Shown piece by piece: positions 31,023-45,300 of a stretch of 64,000 nucleotides of DNA. This DNA comes from Acanthosepion esculentum (lineage: Eukaryota; Mollusca; Cephalopoda; Sepiida; Sepiidae): the NCBI GenBank assembly GCA_964036315.1, contig OZ038517.1, positions 17,735,713-17,799,712 of the forward strand, written 5' to 3'. Position 1 is the first letter of the stretch. Every line of letters begins with the position of its first letter. The position numbers were made by a program, and so were the translations under genes. The notes below the pieces were generated by a model that saw only the letters and a list, made by a program, of their open reading frames with translations, did not search any database and was not told where the DNA came from.

Positions 31023-31362
31023 ATATATGACGTCATTTGTTTACATTTGATACGCTAGAGCAGATATGAATAGAAGAGATTCATGGAAGATTTAAGTTTA
31101 AAGATAGTAAAATCGACCTTGCTAACCAGACGCTTCTCTGTGGCCGAAAGGTTAAGGCACGTTACGCGAAATGACGGTTCCGTATAGGATACAGGTTCGA
31201 TTCCTGTCGGAGAACGAAAATTTTCATATAAAAATTTCTCGGACATTGAGGCCAGTAAATGTTATTTAATACTGTTTATTATAAAACAGAGCATTTGCTT
31301 AAATACTTGTATCTATAAAAAGAACGTTAAACATATCAAAAATGTCTTTAAATATAATATGT
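31023..31362 (+). repeat. tRNA-headed SINE, family A (second of tandem pair) with CRE linker
   Basis: The linker 31023-31130 contains TGACGTCA (31028-31035). The head 31131-31215 has a perfect B box GGTTCGATTCC (31194-31204). The head-to-head distance to the first copy is about 352 bp, showing that linker, head and body form one repeating unit. Confidence 0.8.
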
Positions 31363-31399
31363 GAAAAATATGATTATATTCTATATTAATATTATAAGT

Positions 31400-32790
31400 G
31401 ATGAATTATCTGCGTCATAAAATCTGCAATATTTCTGGTCTTGATCTGGTGGCTCAACTTCAGTACCTTTTCTACCACTATAACGATGCATCTTTATGCT
31501 TTTTCTATATTTTTCTGTAAACTGTTCAGAGGAGCTCTTCGCTATGGTACCTAGTTTTATAAATTAAGCGCATTAGTAGTTCTGATTTCGAAAATCAAAC
31601 CAGTTACATTTCATCTCTGCCGATCAGAACCTGAACTACCGCCAGTCACAATGAACTGATGTCACCTCGAAGAGGCACCATGTCTTGAAAAAATATTGGG
31701 GCTCAAACTCAAATGACGTCAAAATCCGCAAAAAACTTTCGCCCTTTAATAATATTCAGTTGTGCTTAGTTTAATATATAACATATTTAAATGTAGGTAG
31801 GAAAATACATATCTTTAAGTGTACCATTCATCCATACTTTAAAAGAAAATGGTGTCACATATGGTCCAGTGTCTCTGCTAATTACCTTGAGCTCCTTGAT
31901 AAAATCCAAAAAAAGAATCAGCAATATTATCGGTCCTGATCTGGCAGCTCGGCTTGAGTCACTTTGCCACCACTATAACATTGCTTCTCTGTGCCTTTGC
32001 TATGGTACCTAGTTTTTGAATTTAAGTGAAGTACTAGTTCTGATCTAGAAAAACAAACTAGTTACATTGTATCACTGCCGATCAGACCTGAACTAATGCC
32101 AGTCACAATAAACAGATGTCCCCTCGAGAAGGCACCAAGTCTTGAGAAAATATTGGGACTCAACTTCAAATGAGGTCAAAATTCGCGAAAATTTCTCGTC
32201 CTTTAATAATATTCAGTTGTGCTTGGTTTAATATATAACATATTTAAATACAGGTAGGAAAATACATATCTATAAGTCTTCCTTTCCTCCATGCTTAGAA
32301 AATTGCTGCTATATATGCTCCGGTGTCCCTGCTATTTACCTTGAGCTCCTTGATAAAGTCCAAAGATGAACCAGCAATATTATTGGTCCTAATCTGGCAG
32401 CTCAGCTTCAGTCACTTTCCCACCGACGAAAGATTGCCTCTCTGTGCCTTTTCTATAAATACTTTCATGGTAATTGTTCAGATGAGCTCTTCACTATGGT
32501 AGACTTCATGAATATCAGAGGAGTAGTAGACTGGCGGCGAGATCTCATCAATTTACAGTTGAGCTGACTCGCCCAATGCTAACAGTTTCTTTTCTCGCAC
32601 TTCTCGCCTGTGGAACTCACTTCTGGCTCCATGCTTTCCAACCAACTTTGATGTTCAAGAATTTAAATGCTATCTCCTGATTACTCTTTTCTCTTCTCGC
32701 TCATTATTAATGTTTCTGTTCCTAATTCTACCACAGCCGGTAACCCCCTCGTGTCTTAGTGGCTTTATTGCCTTGCATGGGGTGATACCG
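31400..32790 (+). pseudogene. LINE reverse-transcriptase tail, tandemly repeated (463 bp) and complete to its 3' end
   Basis: Plus-strand translations give ISNIIGPDLAARLESLCHHY (about 31915) and, in the last unit, NIIGPNLAAQLQSLSHRRK, then FYKYFHGNCSDELFTMV, then SRTSRLWNSLLAPCFPTNFD and VQEFKC, ending GFIALHGVIPI-stop near 32795. The segment aatattcagttgtgctt occurs at about 31748 and 32211, so a 463-bp unit is tandemly repeated about 2.4 times before the final unit runs into the ORF end. The remnant lacks the catalytic reverse-transcriptase core, and the frames contain stops. Confidence 0.75.
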
Positions 32791-32794
32791 ATTT

Positions 32795-33980
32795 AAAGAA
32801 CAAATAACTCGGATTAGTGTCTTCACCCTCATTTACGTGTCTATCCGAAGTGTCACTGTCTATGTTTGAGAACCAAAGATTTTTTACAAAGAATGACACT
32901 ATTGTAACACTTGAAGGATGAAATTAGGATTAAAAGGGTATGTGAAAACCCCGTACATGAATTAGAGAACTGGAAGTGTTAAAATGTTTAAAAACGTTAA
33001 GGTGAGAACAAAAATTGAAATATGCAGCAAGGAAAATGCTGAATGGAATGCTGTTCGAAACATGGTTTGAGAAGTATAAAATATACACTGAAAAACGAAT
33101 CGAGTCGTTATAAATCGCAAAGCCAGTAATGTAAACAACCTGGAGTGTCGTTTTGTAAAATGAGCAGAAAATTATTTGGTTGTACTGGTAAATCGACAAC
33201 AGAATGAAATCGACGTCAAGCGGACATAGAAAATAATTTATAAAAACAAAGTGTGTTATCGGAAAAAAATTGTTTTGAATAAGTATTGTCGCCGGGACAT
33301 AGAAAGGAATAATAAAAAAAAAAGTTTGTTGTCGAAGAATATATTGTTTTGAAGAACGAACCGCTTTGTTTGAAGATCAGTGTCGTTTTTTCCCAAACTG
33401 GAGAGATAAAATAATTTATTGATATGAATATTGATGAGTCCTGAGGTGCGGTAAGAGTCAGGAAAATTACATATAAACAGAACACTTAGTTGAAGCCAGC
33501 AGTCGGAGTCAGAAGTAAAACGAGTCAACAGCGAACGACGGAGCTACTGAGCCCCACGTGACGTGCTGCCGACAGAACTCCCGACCGACCACCTTGTGAT
33601 GTTTTTAACCCGCTACAATTTTTAGAAGAAAGAGATAATGTGTTACGATAGTGAGTTTAAAGGGAAAGATCAATTGAAAATTGGTTTACATCGTCGTTAT
33701 TTTGTTATGACATTTGTATTTACACCAGCGGAAGGGTTCTTTTTCCATCTGGTTTCAGCGCTCAAGTACGGACGAAATTTAGTCTTCACCGCTCTGTGAT
33801 CAAGGAACACAACGTGGGGTCCGGGCAGATGAAGCAACGAACCAGCCAGCAGATAACCATCAGTTGACCGGCGACAGTACTGACCGGCGTGGGAGGGACC
33901 CATGATCGAGCCGGGCCGGCATTGTTATACCTTTGTATGCTAAACAAGTGATCTCATAGAACAAACGTCTCCAACAATCT
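32795..33980. other. Unassigned segment
   Basis: No domain is recognised. The overlapping minus-strand frames at 33216-33528 and the frame 33697-33903 are short and lack motifs. A CACGTG near 33557 is isolated. Confidence 0.35.
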
Positions 33981-33984
33981 GCTC

Positions 33985-34100
33985 GGCACTAGAAAGGGAA
34001 AGACAAGTGGTTCTACAGACAGATGCTGAAAATGCTATAAGTGGAACATATGTGGAACGATGAAGTTTTCAGAAATATCGGAACTAGAACGAGGCATTCC
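33985..34100 (+). pseudogene. Small LINE reverse-transcriptase fragment
   Basis: gtggttctacagacagatgc, then tggaacatatgtggaacgatg and aagttttcagaaatat, matches the FYRRML..TEHM.NDEV segment of the LINE at 24.72 kb. Confidence 0.45.
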
Positions 34101-34760
34101 ACACCCCCAGTTTTCAGTCACAGATTATCAGATATTTGAGTCAAAACAAATCTGCCCCTCTCAACTATCGGCCGCCACATTTCGTACATTGAGACGAAAC
34201 GCACTCATTGTTTTTGTATTCCTTTAGTATAAAGTGCGTTTAACTTGGATAGCTTCTTCCTGCTGTTTTGTGGAACTGACTCCCAAAAGGATGCTTCCGC
34301 GATCACTACAATCTTAACCAGTTCAAGTCTAGGGTTAACCGTTATCTTCACCACATATTCCCATACATTTTGCCACTTACCCTGTAACCCACAACGTGCT
34401 TTGTGAAATCGACTTCCAAAAGGATGATTACCCGATCACTACAGTCTTAACCAGTTCAAGTCTAGGTATAATAGTTATCTTCCCCTTAAATTGTGCCACT
34501 TACTCTGTAACCCTCTACGTGCTTTGTGGAACTGACTCCCAAAAGGATGCTTCGCCAATCACTACAGTCTTAACCAGTTCAGGTCTTCCCCACATGTTCC
34601 CATAAATTGTGCCACTTATTCTGTAACCCTCTACGTGCTTTGTGGAATCGATTCACAAAAGGATGCATCCCCGATCACTACAGTCTTAACCAGTTCAAGT
34701 CTAGAGTTAACCGTTATCTTCCACACATATTCCCATAAATTGTGCCACTTACTCTGTAAC

Positions 34761-35030
34761 TGTTGAAACTTGACTAATGCATGGAATAATAATGCAAACA
34801 CAAAATGTACTTAGAATAAAATGTATTGAAAGAAGAAAGTGTACACAATATTTACATATAGTCTTTTGTATATTTCTGGGAAGACCGTTCCTGGAGAATG
34901 TGTTGACTAAGTCGCAGTCGGGCAGAGTCTCTAGTTGGATCTCTTGATTCGCCTCCCTGTCTTCCCGGTACCAACCATATTTATATCGTCGGTACTGCAC
35001 TATGCAAATTAGGTGGATCCTACCACAACA
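34761..35030 (-). mobile_element. Solo LTR inserted in the satellite
   Basis: The 270-bp segment begins TGTTG and ends CAACA, and is flanked by a perfect 5-bp duplication GTAAC (34756-34760 and 35031-35035). That is the hallmark of an LTR-retrotransposon insertion. On the minus strand it carries ATTTGCAT and a TATA-like GATATAAATATGG near its 5' end, and ends in an AATAAAATG-like region, consistent with a promoter-to-polyadenylation LTR layout in minus orientation. The internal domain was lost by LTR recombination. Gypsy-type is likely from the 5-bp duplication and size, but is inferred. Confidence 0.85.
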
Positions 35031-36105
35031 GTAACCCTCTACGTGCTTTGTGGAACTGAATCCCAAAAGGATGTTTCCCCGATCACTACAATCTTAACCA
35101 GTTCAAGTCTAGGGTTAACCGTTATCTTTCCCACATATTCCCCTAAATTGTGCCATTTCCTCTGTAACCCTCTACGTGCTTTGTGGAATCGACTCCCAAA
35201 AGGATGCTTCGCCAATCACTACAGTCTTAACCAGTTCATGTCTAGGGTTAACCGTTATCTTCCCCACAGGTTCCCATATATTGTGCCATTTATTCTGTAA
35301 CCCTCTACGTGCTGTGTGGGACTGACTCCCAAAAGGATGCTTCCCCGATCAGTACAATCTTAACCATTTCCAGTCTAGGTTTAACCGTTATCTTCCCAAT
35401 ATATTCCCATAAATTGTGCCACTTACTCTGTAACCGTCTACGTGGTTTGTGGAACTGACTCCCAAAAGGATGCTTCTCCGATCACTACAGTCTTAAACAG
35501 TTCAATTCTAGGGTTAACCGTCATTTTCCCCGCATATTATCCTAAATTGTGCCATTTAGTCTGTAACACTCTACGTGCTTTGTGGAACTGACTCCCAAAA
35601 GGATGCTTCCCCGATCACTACAGTCTTAACCAGCTCAAGTCTAGGGTTAACCGTTATCTTCCCCACATATTCCCATAAATTGTGCCACTTACACTGTAAC
35701 CCTCTACGTGCTTCGTGGAACTGAATCCCAAAAGGATGCTTCCCCGATCACTACAGTCTTAACCAGTTCAAGTCTAGGGTTAACCGTTATCTTACCCACA
35801 TCTTCCCATAAATTGTGCCACTTACACTGTAACCCTCTACGTGCTTTGTGGAACTGAATCCCAAAAGGATGCTTCCCCGATCACTACAGTCTAACCAGTT
35901 CAAGTCTATGGTTAACCGTTATCTTCCCCACATATTCATTTAAAGTGTCCCACTTACACTGTAACCCTCTACGTGCTTTGTGGAACTGAATCCCAAAAGG
36001 ATGCTTCCCCGATCACTACACTCTTAACCAGTTCAAGTCTAGGGTTAACCGTTATCTTCCCCACATATTCATTTAAAGTGTCCCACTTACACTGTAACCC
36101 TCTAC

Positions 36106-39100
36106 GTGCTTTGTGGAACTGAATCCCAAAAGGATGCTTCCCCGATCACTACAGTCTTAACCAGTTCAAGTCTAGGGTTAACCGTTATCTTCCCCACATA
36201 TTCCCATAAATTGTGCCACTTACACTGCAACACTCTACGTGATTTGTGGAACCGACTCCCTAAAGGATGCTTCCCCGAACACTACAGTCTTAACCAGTTC
36301 AAGTCTAGGGTTAACCGTTATCTTCCCCACATATTCATTTAAAGTGTCCCACTTACTCTGTAACCCTCAACGTGCTTTGTGGAACTGAATCCCAAAAGGA
36401 TGCTTCCCCGATCACTACAGTCTTAACCAGTTCAAGTCTAGGGCTAACCGTTATCTTCCCCACATATTCATTTAAAGTGTCCCACTTACACTGTAACCCT
36501 CTACGTGCTCTGTGGAACTGAATCCCAAAAGGATGCTTGCCCGATCACTACACTCTTAACCAGTTCAAGTCTAGGGTTAACCGTTATCTTCCCCACATAT
36601 TCATTTAAAGTGTCCCACTTACACTGTAACCCTCTACGTGCTTTGTGGAACTGAATCCCAAAAGGATGCTTCCCCGATCACTACAGTCTTAACCAGTTCA
36701 AGTCTAGGGTTAACCGTTATCTTCCCCACATATTCCCATAAATTGTGCCACTTACACTGCAACACTCTACGTGATTTGTGGAACCGACTCCCTAAAGGAT
36801 GCTTCCCCGAACACTACAGTCTTAACCAGTTCAAGTCTAGGGTTAACCGTTATCTTCCCCACATATTCATTTAAAGTGTCCCACTTACTCTGTAACCCTC
36901 AACGTGCTTTGTGAAACTGAATCCCAAAAGGATGCTTCCCCGATCACTACAGTCTTAACCAGTTCAAGTCTAGGGCTAACCGTTATCTTCCCCACATATT
37001 CATTTAAAGTGTCCCACTTACACTGTAACCCTCTACGTGCTCTGTGGAACTGAATCCCAAAAGGATGCTTGCCCGATCACTACACTCTTAACCAGTTCAA
37101 GTCTAGGGTTAACCGTTATCTTCCCCACATATTCATTTAAAGTGTCCCACTTACACTGTAACCCTCTACGTGCTTTGTGGAACTGAATCCCAAAAGGATG
37201 CTTCCCCGATCACTACAGTCTTAACCAGTTCAAGTCTAGGGTTAACCGTTATCTTCCCCACATATTCATTTAAAGTGTCCCACTTACACTGTAACCCTCT
37301 ACGTGCTCTGTGGAACTGAATCCCAAAAGGATGCTTGCCCGATCACTACACTCTTAACCAGTTCAAGTCTAGGGTTAACCGTTATCTTCCCCACATATTC
37401 ATTTAAAGTGTCCCACTTATACTGTAACCCTCTACGTGCTTTGTGGAACTGAATCCCAAAAGGATGCTTCCCCGATCACTACACTCTTAACCAGTTCAAG
37501 TCTAGGGCTAACCGTTATCTTCCCCACATATTCATTTAAAGTGTCCCACTTACACTGTAACCCACAACGTCCTTTGTGGAACTGAATCCCAAAAGGATGC
37601 TTCCCCGATCACTACAGTCTTAACCAGTTCAAGTCTAGGGTTAACCGTTATCTTCCCCACATATTCATTTAAAGTGTCCCACTTACTCTGTAACCCTCAA
37701 CGTGCTTTGTGGAACTGAATCCCAAAAGGATGCTTCCCCGATCACTACAGTCTTAACCAGTTCAAGTCTAGGGCTAACCGTTATCTTCCCTACATATTCA
37801 TTTAAAGTGTCCCACTTACTCTGTAACCCTCAACGTGCTTTGTGGAACTGAATCCCAAAAGGATGCTTCCCCGATCACTACACTCTTAACCAGTTCTAGT
37901 CTATGGTTAACCGTTATCTTCCACACATATTCCCATAAATGGTGCCACTTACTCTGTAACCCTCTACGTGGTTTGTGGAACTGACACCCAAAAGGATGCT
38001 TCCCCGATCACTACACTCTTAACGTGTTCAAGTCTAGGTATAATAGTTATCTTCCCCACATATTCCTATATGTTGTGCTACTTACTCTGTAACCCTCTAC
38101 GTGGTTTGTGGAACTGAATCCCAAAAGGTTGCTTCCCCGATAATACAATCTTAACCTGTCCAAGTCTAGGGTTAACCGTTATCTTCCACACATATTATCA
38201 TATATTTTTCCACTTAATCTGTAATCCTCTACGTGCTTTGTGTAATCGACTCACAAAAGGATGCTTCCCCGATCACTACAATCTTAACCATTTCAAGTGT
38301 AGGGTTAACCGTTATCTTCCCCACATATTCCCATAAATTGTGCCAATTACTCTGTAGGTCTCTACATGCTTTGTGGAACTGACTCCCAAAAGGATGCTTC
38401 CCCGATCACTACAATCTTAACCAATTCCAGACTAGGGTTAACCGTTATCTTCCCCACATATTCATTTAAAGTGTCCCACTTACACTGTAACCCTCTACGT
38501 GCTTTGTGGAACTGAATCCCAAAAGGATGCTTCCCCGATCACTACAGTCTTAACCAGTTCAAGTCTAGGGTTAACCGTTATCTTCCCCACATATTCCCAT
38601 AAATTGTGCCACTTACACTGCAACACTCTACGTGATTTGTGGAACCGACTCCCTAAAGGATGCTTCCCCGAACACTACAGTCTTAACCAGTTCAAGTCTA
38701 GGGTTAACCGTTATCTTCCCCACATATTCATTTAAAGTGTCCCACTTACTCTGTAACCCTCAACGTGCTTTGTGGAACTGAATCCCAAAAGGATGCTTCC
38801 CCGATCACTACAGTCTTAACCAGTTCAAGTCTAGGGCTAACCGTTATCTTCCCCACATATTCATTTAAAGTGTCCCACTTACACTGTAACCCTCTACGTG
38901 CTCTGTGGAACTGAATCCTAAAAGGATGCTTCCCCGATCACTACACTCTTAACCAGTTCAAGTCTAGGGTTAACCGTTATCTTCCCCACATATTCATTTA
39001 AAGTGTCCCACTTACACTGTAACCATCTACGTGCTTTGTGGAACTGAATCCCAAAAGGATGCTTCCCCGATCACTACAGTCTTAACCAGTTCAAGTCTAG

Positions 39101-39300
39101 GGTTAACCGTTATCTTCCCCACATATTCCCATAAATTGTGCCACTTACACTGCAACACTCTACGTGATTTGTGGAACCGACTCCCTAAAGGATGCTTCCC
39201 CGAACACTACAGTCTTAACCAGTTCAAGTCTAGGGTTAACCGTTATCTTCCCCACATATTCATTTAAAGTGTCCCACTTACTCTGTAACCCTCAACGTGC
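36106..39300 (+). repeat. Satellite section with 532-bp (tetramer) higher-order units
   Basis: Segments starting 36106 and 36638, and again 38499 and 39031, are near-identical at 532 bp (4 x 133). The tetramer contains one monomer with gaaccgactccctaaaggat and gaacactacag and others with ctctgtggaactgaatccc. Confidence 0.92.
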
Positions 39301-42300
39301 TTTGTGGAACTGAATCCCAAAAGGATGCTTCCCCGATCACTACAGTCTTAACCAGTTCAAGTCTAGGGCTAACCGTTATCTTCCCCACATATTCATTTAA
39401 AGTGTCCCACTTACACTGTAACCCTCTACGTGCTCTGTGGAACTGAATCCCAAAAGGATGCTTGCCCGATCACTACACTCTTAACCAGTTCAAGTCTAGG
39501 GTTAACCGTTATCTTCCCCACATATTCATTTAAAGTGTCCCACTTACACTGTAACCCTCTACGTGCTTTGTGGAACTGAATCCCAAAAGGATGCTTCCCC
39601 GATCACTACAGTCTTAACCAGTTCAAGTCTAGGGTTAACCGTTATCTTCCCCACATATTCATTTAAAGTGTCCCACTTACACTGTAACCCTCTACGTGCT
39701 CTGTGGAACTGAATCCCAAAAGGATGCTTGCCCGATCACTACACTCTTAACCAGTTCAAGTCTAGGGTTAACCGTTATCTTCCCCACATATTCATTTAAA
39801 GTGTCCCACTTACTCTGTAACCCTCAACGTGCTTTGTGGAACTGAATCCCAAAAGGATGCTTCCCCGATCACTACAGTCTTAACCAGTTCAAGTCTAGGG
39901 CTAACCGTTATCTTCCCTACATATTCATTTAAAGTGTCCCACTTACTCTGTAACCCTCAACGTGCTTTGTGGAACTGAATCCCAAAAGGATGCTTCCCCG
40001 ATCACTACACTCTTAACCAGTTCTAGTCTATGGTTAACCGTTATCTTCCACACATATTCCCATAAATGGTGCCACTTACTCTGTAACCCTCTACGTGGTT
40101 TGTGGAACTGACACCCAAAAGGATGCTTCCCCGATCACTACACTCTTAACGTGTTCAAGTCTAGGTATAATAGTTATCTTCCCCACATATTCCTATATGT
40201 TGTGCTACTTACTCTGTAACCCTCTACGTGGTTTGTGGAACTGAATCCCAAAAGGTTGCTTCCCCGATAATACAATCTTAACCTGTCCAAGTCTAGGGTT
40301 AACCGTTATCTTCCACACATATTATCATATATTTTTCCACTTAATCTGTAATCCTCTACGTGCTTTGTGTAATCGACTCACAAAAGGATGCTTCCCCGAT
40401 CACTACAATCTTAACCATTTCAAGTGTAGGGTTAACCGTTATCTTCCCCACATATTCCCATAAATTGTGCCAATTACTCTGTAGGTCTCTACATGCTTTG
40501 TGGAACTGACTCCCAAAAGGATGCTTCCCCGATCACTACAATCTTAACCAATTCCAGTCTAGGGTTAACCGTTATCTTCCCCACATATTCATTTAAAGTG
40601 TCCCACTTACACTGTAACCCTCTACGTGCTTTGTGGAACTGAATCCCAAAAGGATGCTTCCCCGATCACTACAGTCTTAACCAGTTCAAGTCTAGGGTTA
40701 ACCGTTATCTTCCCCACATATTCCCATAAATTGTGCCACTTACACTGCAACACTCTACGTGATTTGTGGAACCGACTCCCTAAAGGATGCTTCCCCGAAC
40801 ACTACAGTCTTAACCAGTTCAAGTCTAGGGTTAACCGTTATCTTCCCCACATATTCATTTAAAGTGTCCCACTTACTCTGTAACCCTCAACGTGCTTTGT
40901 GGAACTGAATCCCAAAAGGATGCTTCCCCGATCACTACAGTCTTAACCAGTTCAAGTCTAGGGCTAACCGTTATCTTCCCCACATATTCATTTAAAGTGT
41001 CCCACTTACACTGTAACCCTCTACGTGCTCTGTGGAACTGAATCCCAAAAGGATGCTTCCCCGATCACTACACTCTTAACCAGTTCAAGTCTAGGGTTAA
41101 CCGTTATCTTCCCCACATATTCATTTAAAGTGTCCCACTTACACTGTAACCCTCTACGTGCTTTGTGGAACTGAATCCCAAAAGGATGCTTCCCCGATCA
41201 CTACAGTCTTAACCAGTTCAAGTCTAGGGTTAACCGTTATCTTCCCCACATATTCCCATAAATTGTGCCACTTACACTGTAACACTCTACGTGATTTGGG
41301 GAACTGAATCCCTAAAGGATGCTTCCCCGAACACTACATACTAAACCAGTTCAAGTCTAGGGTTAACCGTTATCTTACCCACATATTCCCATAAATTGTG
41401 CCACTTACACTGTAACCCTCTACGTGCTTTGTGGAATCGACTCCCAAAAGGATGCTTCGCCAATCACTACAGTCTTAACCAGTTCATGTCTAGGGTTAAC
41501 CGTTATCTTCCCCACAGGTTCCCATATATTGTGCCATTTATTCTGTAACCCTCTACGTGCTGTGTGGGACTGACTCCCAAAAGGATGCTTCCCCGATCAG
41601 TACAATCTTAACCATTTCCAGTCTAGGTTTAACCGTTATCTTCCCAATATATTCCCATAAATTGTGCCACTTACTCTGTAACCGTCTACGTGGTTTGTGG
41701 AACTGACTCCCAAAAGGATGCTTCTCCGATCACTACAGTCTTAAACAGTTCAATTCTAGGGTTAACCGTCATTTTCCCCGCATATTATCCTAAATTGTGC
41801 CATTTAGTCTGTAACACTCTACGTGCTTTGTGGAACTGACTCCCAAAAGGATGCTTCCCCGATCACTACAGTCTTAACCAGCTCAAGTCTAGGGTTAACC
41901 GTTATCTTCCCCACATATTCCCATAAATTGTGCCACTTACACTGTAACCCTCTACGTGCTTCGTGGAACTGAATCCCAAAAGGATGCTTCCCCGATCACT
42001 ACAGTCTTAACCAGTTCATGTCTAGGGCTAACCGTTATCTTCCCCACATATTCATTTAAAGTGTCCCAGTTACACTGTAACCCTCTACGTGCTTTGTGGA
42101 ACTGAATCCCAAAAGGATGCTTCCCCGATCACTACAGTCTTAACCTGTTCAAGTCTAGGGTTAACCGTTATCTTCCCCACATATTCATTTAAAGTGTCCC
42201 ACTTACTCTGTAACCCTCAACGTGCTTTGTGGAACTGAATCCCAAAAGGATGCTTCCCCGATCACTACAGTCTTAACCTGTTCAAGTCTAGGGTTAACCG

Positions 42301-45300
42301 TTATCTTCCCCACATATTCATTTAAAGTGTCCCACTTACTCTGTAACCCTCAACGTGCTTTGTGGAACTGAATCCCAAAAGGATGCTTCCCCGATCACTA
42401 CAGTCTTAACCAGTTCAAGTCTAGGGCTAACCGTTATCTTCCCTACATATTCATTTCAAGTGTCCCACTTACTCTGTAACCCTCAACGTGCTTTGTGGAA
42501 CTGAATCCCAAAAGGATGCTTCCCCGATCACTACACTCTTAACCAGTTCTAGTCTATGGTTAACCGTTATCTTCCACACATATTCCCATAAATGGTGCCA
42601 CTTACTCTGTAACCCTCTACGTGGTTTGTGGAACTGACACCCAAAAGGATGCTTCCCCGATCACTACACTCTTAACGTGTTCAAGTCTAGGTATAATAGT
42701 TATCTTCCCCACATATTCCTATATGTTGTGCTACTTACTCTGTAACCCTCAACGTGCTTTGTGGAACTGAATCCCAAAAGGATGCTTCCCCGATCACTAC
42801 AGTCTTAACCAGTTCAAGTCTAGGGCTAACCGTTATCTTCCCCACATATTCATTTAAAGTGTCCCACTTACACTGTAACCCTCTACGTGCTCTGTGGAAC
42901 TGAATCCCAAAAGGATGCTTGCCCGATCACTACACTCTTAACCAGTTCAAGTCTAGGGTTAACCGTTATCTTCCCCACATATTCATTTAAAGTGTCCCAC
43001 TTACACTGTAACCCTCTACGTGCTTTGTGGAACTGAATCCCAAAAGGATGCTTCCCCGATCACTACAGTCTTAACCAGTTCAAGTCTAGGGTTAACCGTT
43101 ATCTTCCCCACATATTCATTTAAAGTGTCCCACTTACACTGTAACCCTCTACGTGCTCTGTGGAACTGAATCCCAAAAGGATGCTTGCCCGATCACTACA
43201 CTCTTAACCAGTTCAAGTCTAGGGTTAACCGTTATCTTCCCCACATATTCATTTAAAGTGTCCCACTTACTCTGTAACCCTCAACGTGCTTTGTGGAACT
43301 GAATCCCAAAAGGATGCTTCCCCGATCACTACAGTCTTAACCAGTTCAAGTCTAGGGCTAACCGTTATCTTCCCTACATATTCATTTAAAGTGTCCCACT
43401 TACTCTGTAACCCTCAACGTGCTTTGTGGAACTGAATCCCAAAAGGATGCTTCCCCGATCACTACACTCTTAACCAGTTCTAGTCTATGGTTAACCGTTA
43501 TCTTCCACACATATTCCCATAAATGGTGCCACTTACTCTGTAACCCTCTACGTGGTTTGTGGAACTGACACCCAAAAGGATGCTTCCCCGATCACTACAC
43601 TCTTAACGTGTTCAAGTCTAGGTATAATAGTTATCTTCCCCACATATTCCTATATGTTGTGCTACTTACTCTGTAACCCTCTACGTGGTTTGTGGAACTG
43701 AATCCCAAAAGGTTGCTTCCCCGATAATACAATCTTAACCTGTCCAAGTCTAGGGTTAACCGTTATCTTCCACACATATTATCATATATTTTTCCACTTA
43801 ATCTGTAATCCTCTACGTGCTTTGTGTAATCGACTCACAAAAGGATGCTTCCCCGATCACTACAATCTTAACCATTTCAAGTGTAGGGTTAACCGTTATC
43901 TTCCCCACATATTCCCATAAATTGTGCCAATTACTCTGTAGGTCTCTACATGCTTTGTGGAACTGACTCCCAAAAGGATGCTTCCCCGATCACTACAATC
44001 TTAACCAATTCCAGTCTAGGGTTAACCGTTATCTTCCCCACATATTCATTTAAAGTGTCCCACTTACACTGTAACCCTCTACGTGCTTTGTGGAACTGAA
44101 TCCCAAAAGGATGCTTCCCCGATCACTACAGTCTTAACCAGTTCAAGTCTAGGGTTAACCGTTATCTTCCCCACATATTCCCATAAATTGTGCCACTTAC
44201 ACTGCAACACTCTACGTGATTTGTGGAACCGACTCCCTAAAGGATGCTTCCCCGAACACTACAGTCTTAACCAGTTCAAGTCTAGGGTTAACCGTTATCT
44301 TCCCCACATATTCATTTAAAGTGTCCCACTTACTCTGTAACCCTCAACGTGCTTTGTGGAACTGAATCCCAAAAGGATGCTTCCCCGATCACTACAGTCT
44401 TAACCAGTTCAAGTCTAGGGCTAACCGTTATCTTCCCCACATATTCATTTAAAGTGTCCCACTTACACTGTAACCCTCTACGTGCTCTGTGGAACTGAAT
44501 CCCAAAAGGATGCTTCCCCGATCACTACACTCTTAACCAGTTCAAGTCTAGGGTTAACCGTTATCTTCCCCACATATTCATTTAATGTGTCCCACTTACA
44601 CTGTAACCCTCTACGTGCTTTGTGGAACTGAATCCCAAAAGGATGCTTCCCCGATCACTACAGTCTTAACCAGTTCAAGTCTAGGGTTAACCGTTATCTT
44701 CCCCACATATTCCCATAAATTGTGCCACTTACACTGTAACACTCTACGTGATTTGGGGAACTGAATCCCTAAAGGATGCTTCCCCGAACACTACAGACTA
44801 AACCAGTTCAAGTCTAGGGTTAACCGTTATCTTACCCACATATTCCCATAAATTGTGCCACTTACACTGTAACCCTCTACGTGCTTTGTGGAATCGACTC
44901 CCAAAAGGATGCTTCGCCAATCACTACAGTCTTAACCAGTTCATGTCTAGGGTTAACCGTTATCTTCCCCACAGGTTCCCATATATTGTGCCATTTATTC
45001 TGTAACCCTCTACGTGCTGTGTGGGACTGACTCCCAAAAGGATGCTTCCCCGATCAGTACAATCTTAACCATTTCCAGTCTAGGTTTAACCGTTATCTTC
45101 CCAATATATTCCCATAAATTGTGCCACTTACTCTGTAACCGTCTACGTGGTTTGTGGAACTGACTCCCAAAAGGATGCTTCTCCGATCACTACAGTCTTA
45201 ACCAGTTCAAGTCTAGGGTTAACCGTTATCTTCCCCACATATTCCTATAAATTGTGCCACTTACACTGCAACACTCTACGTGATTTGTGGAACCGACTCC

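Noticed and set aside
33216..33903. Retroviral or LTR-element coding region
   Set aside because: Frames are short, low-complexity and lack protease, reverse-transcriptase or integrase motifs.
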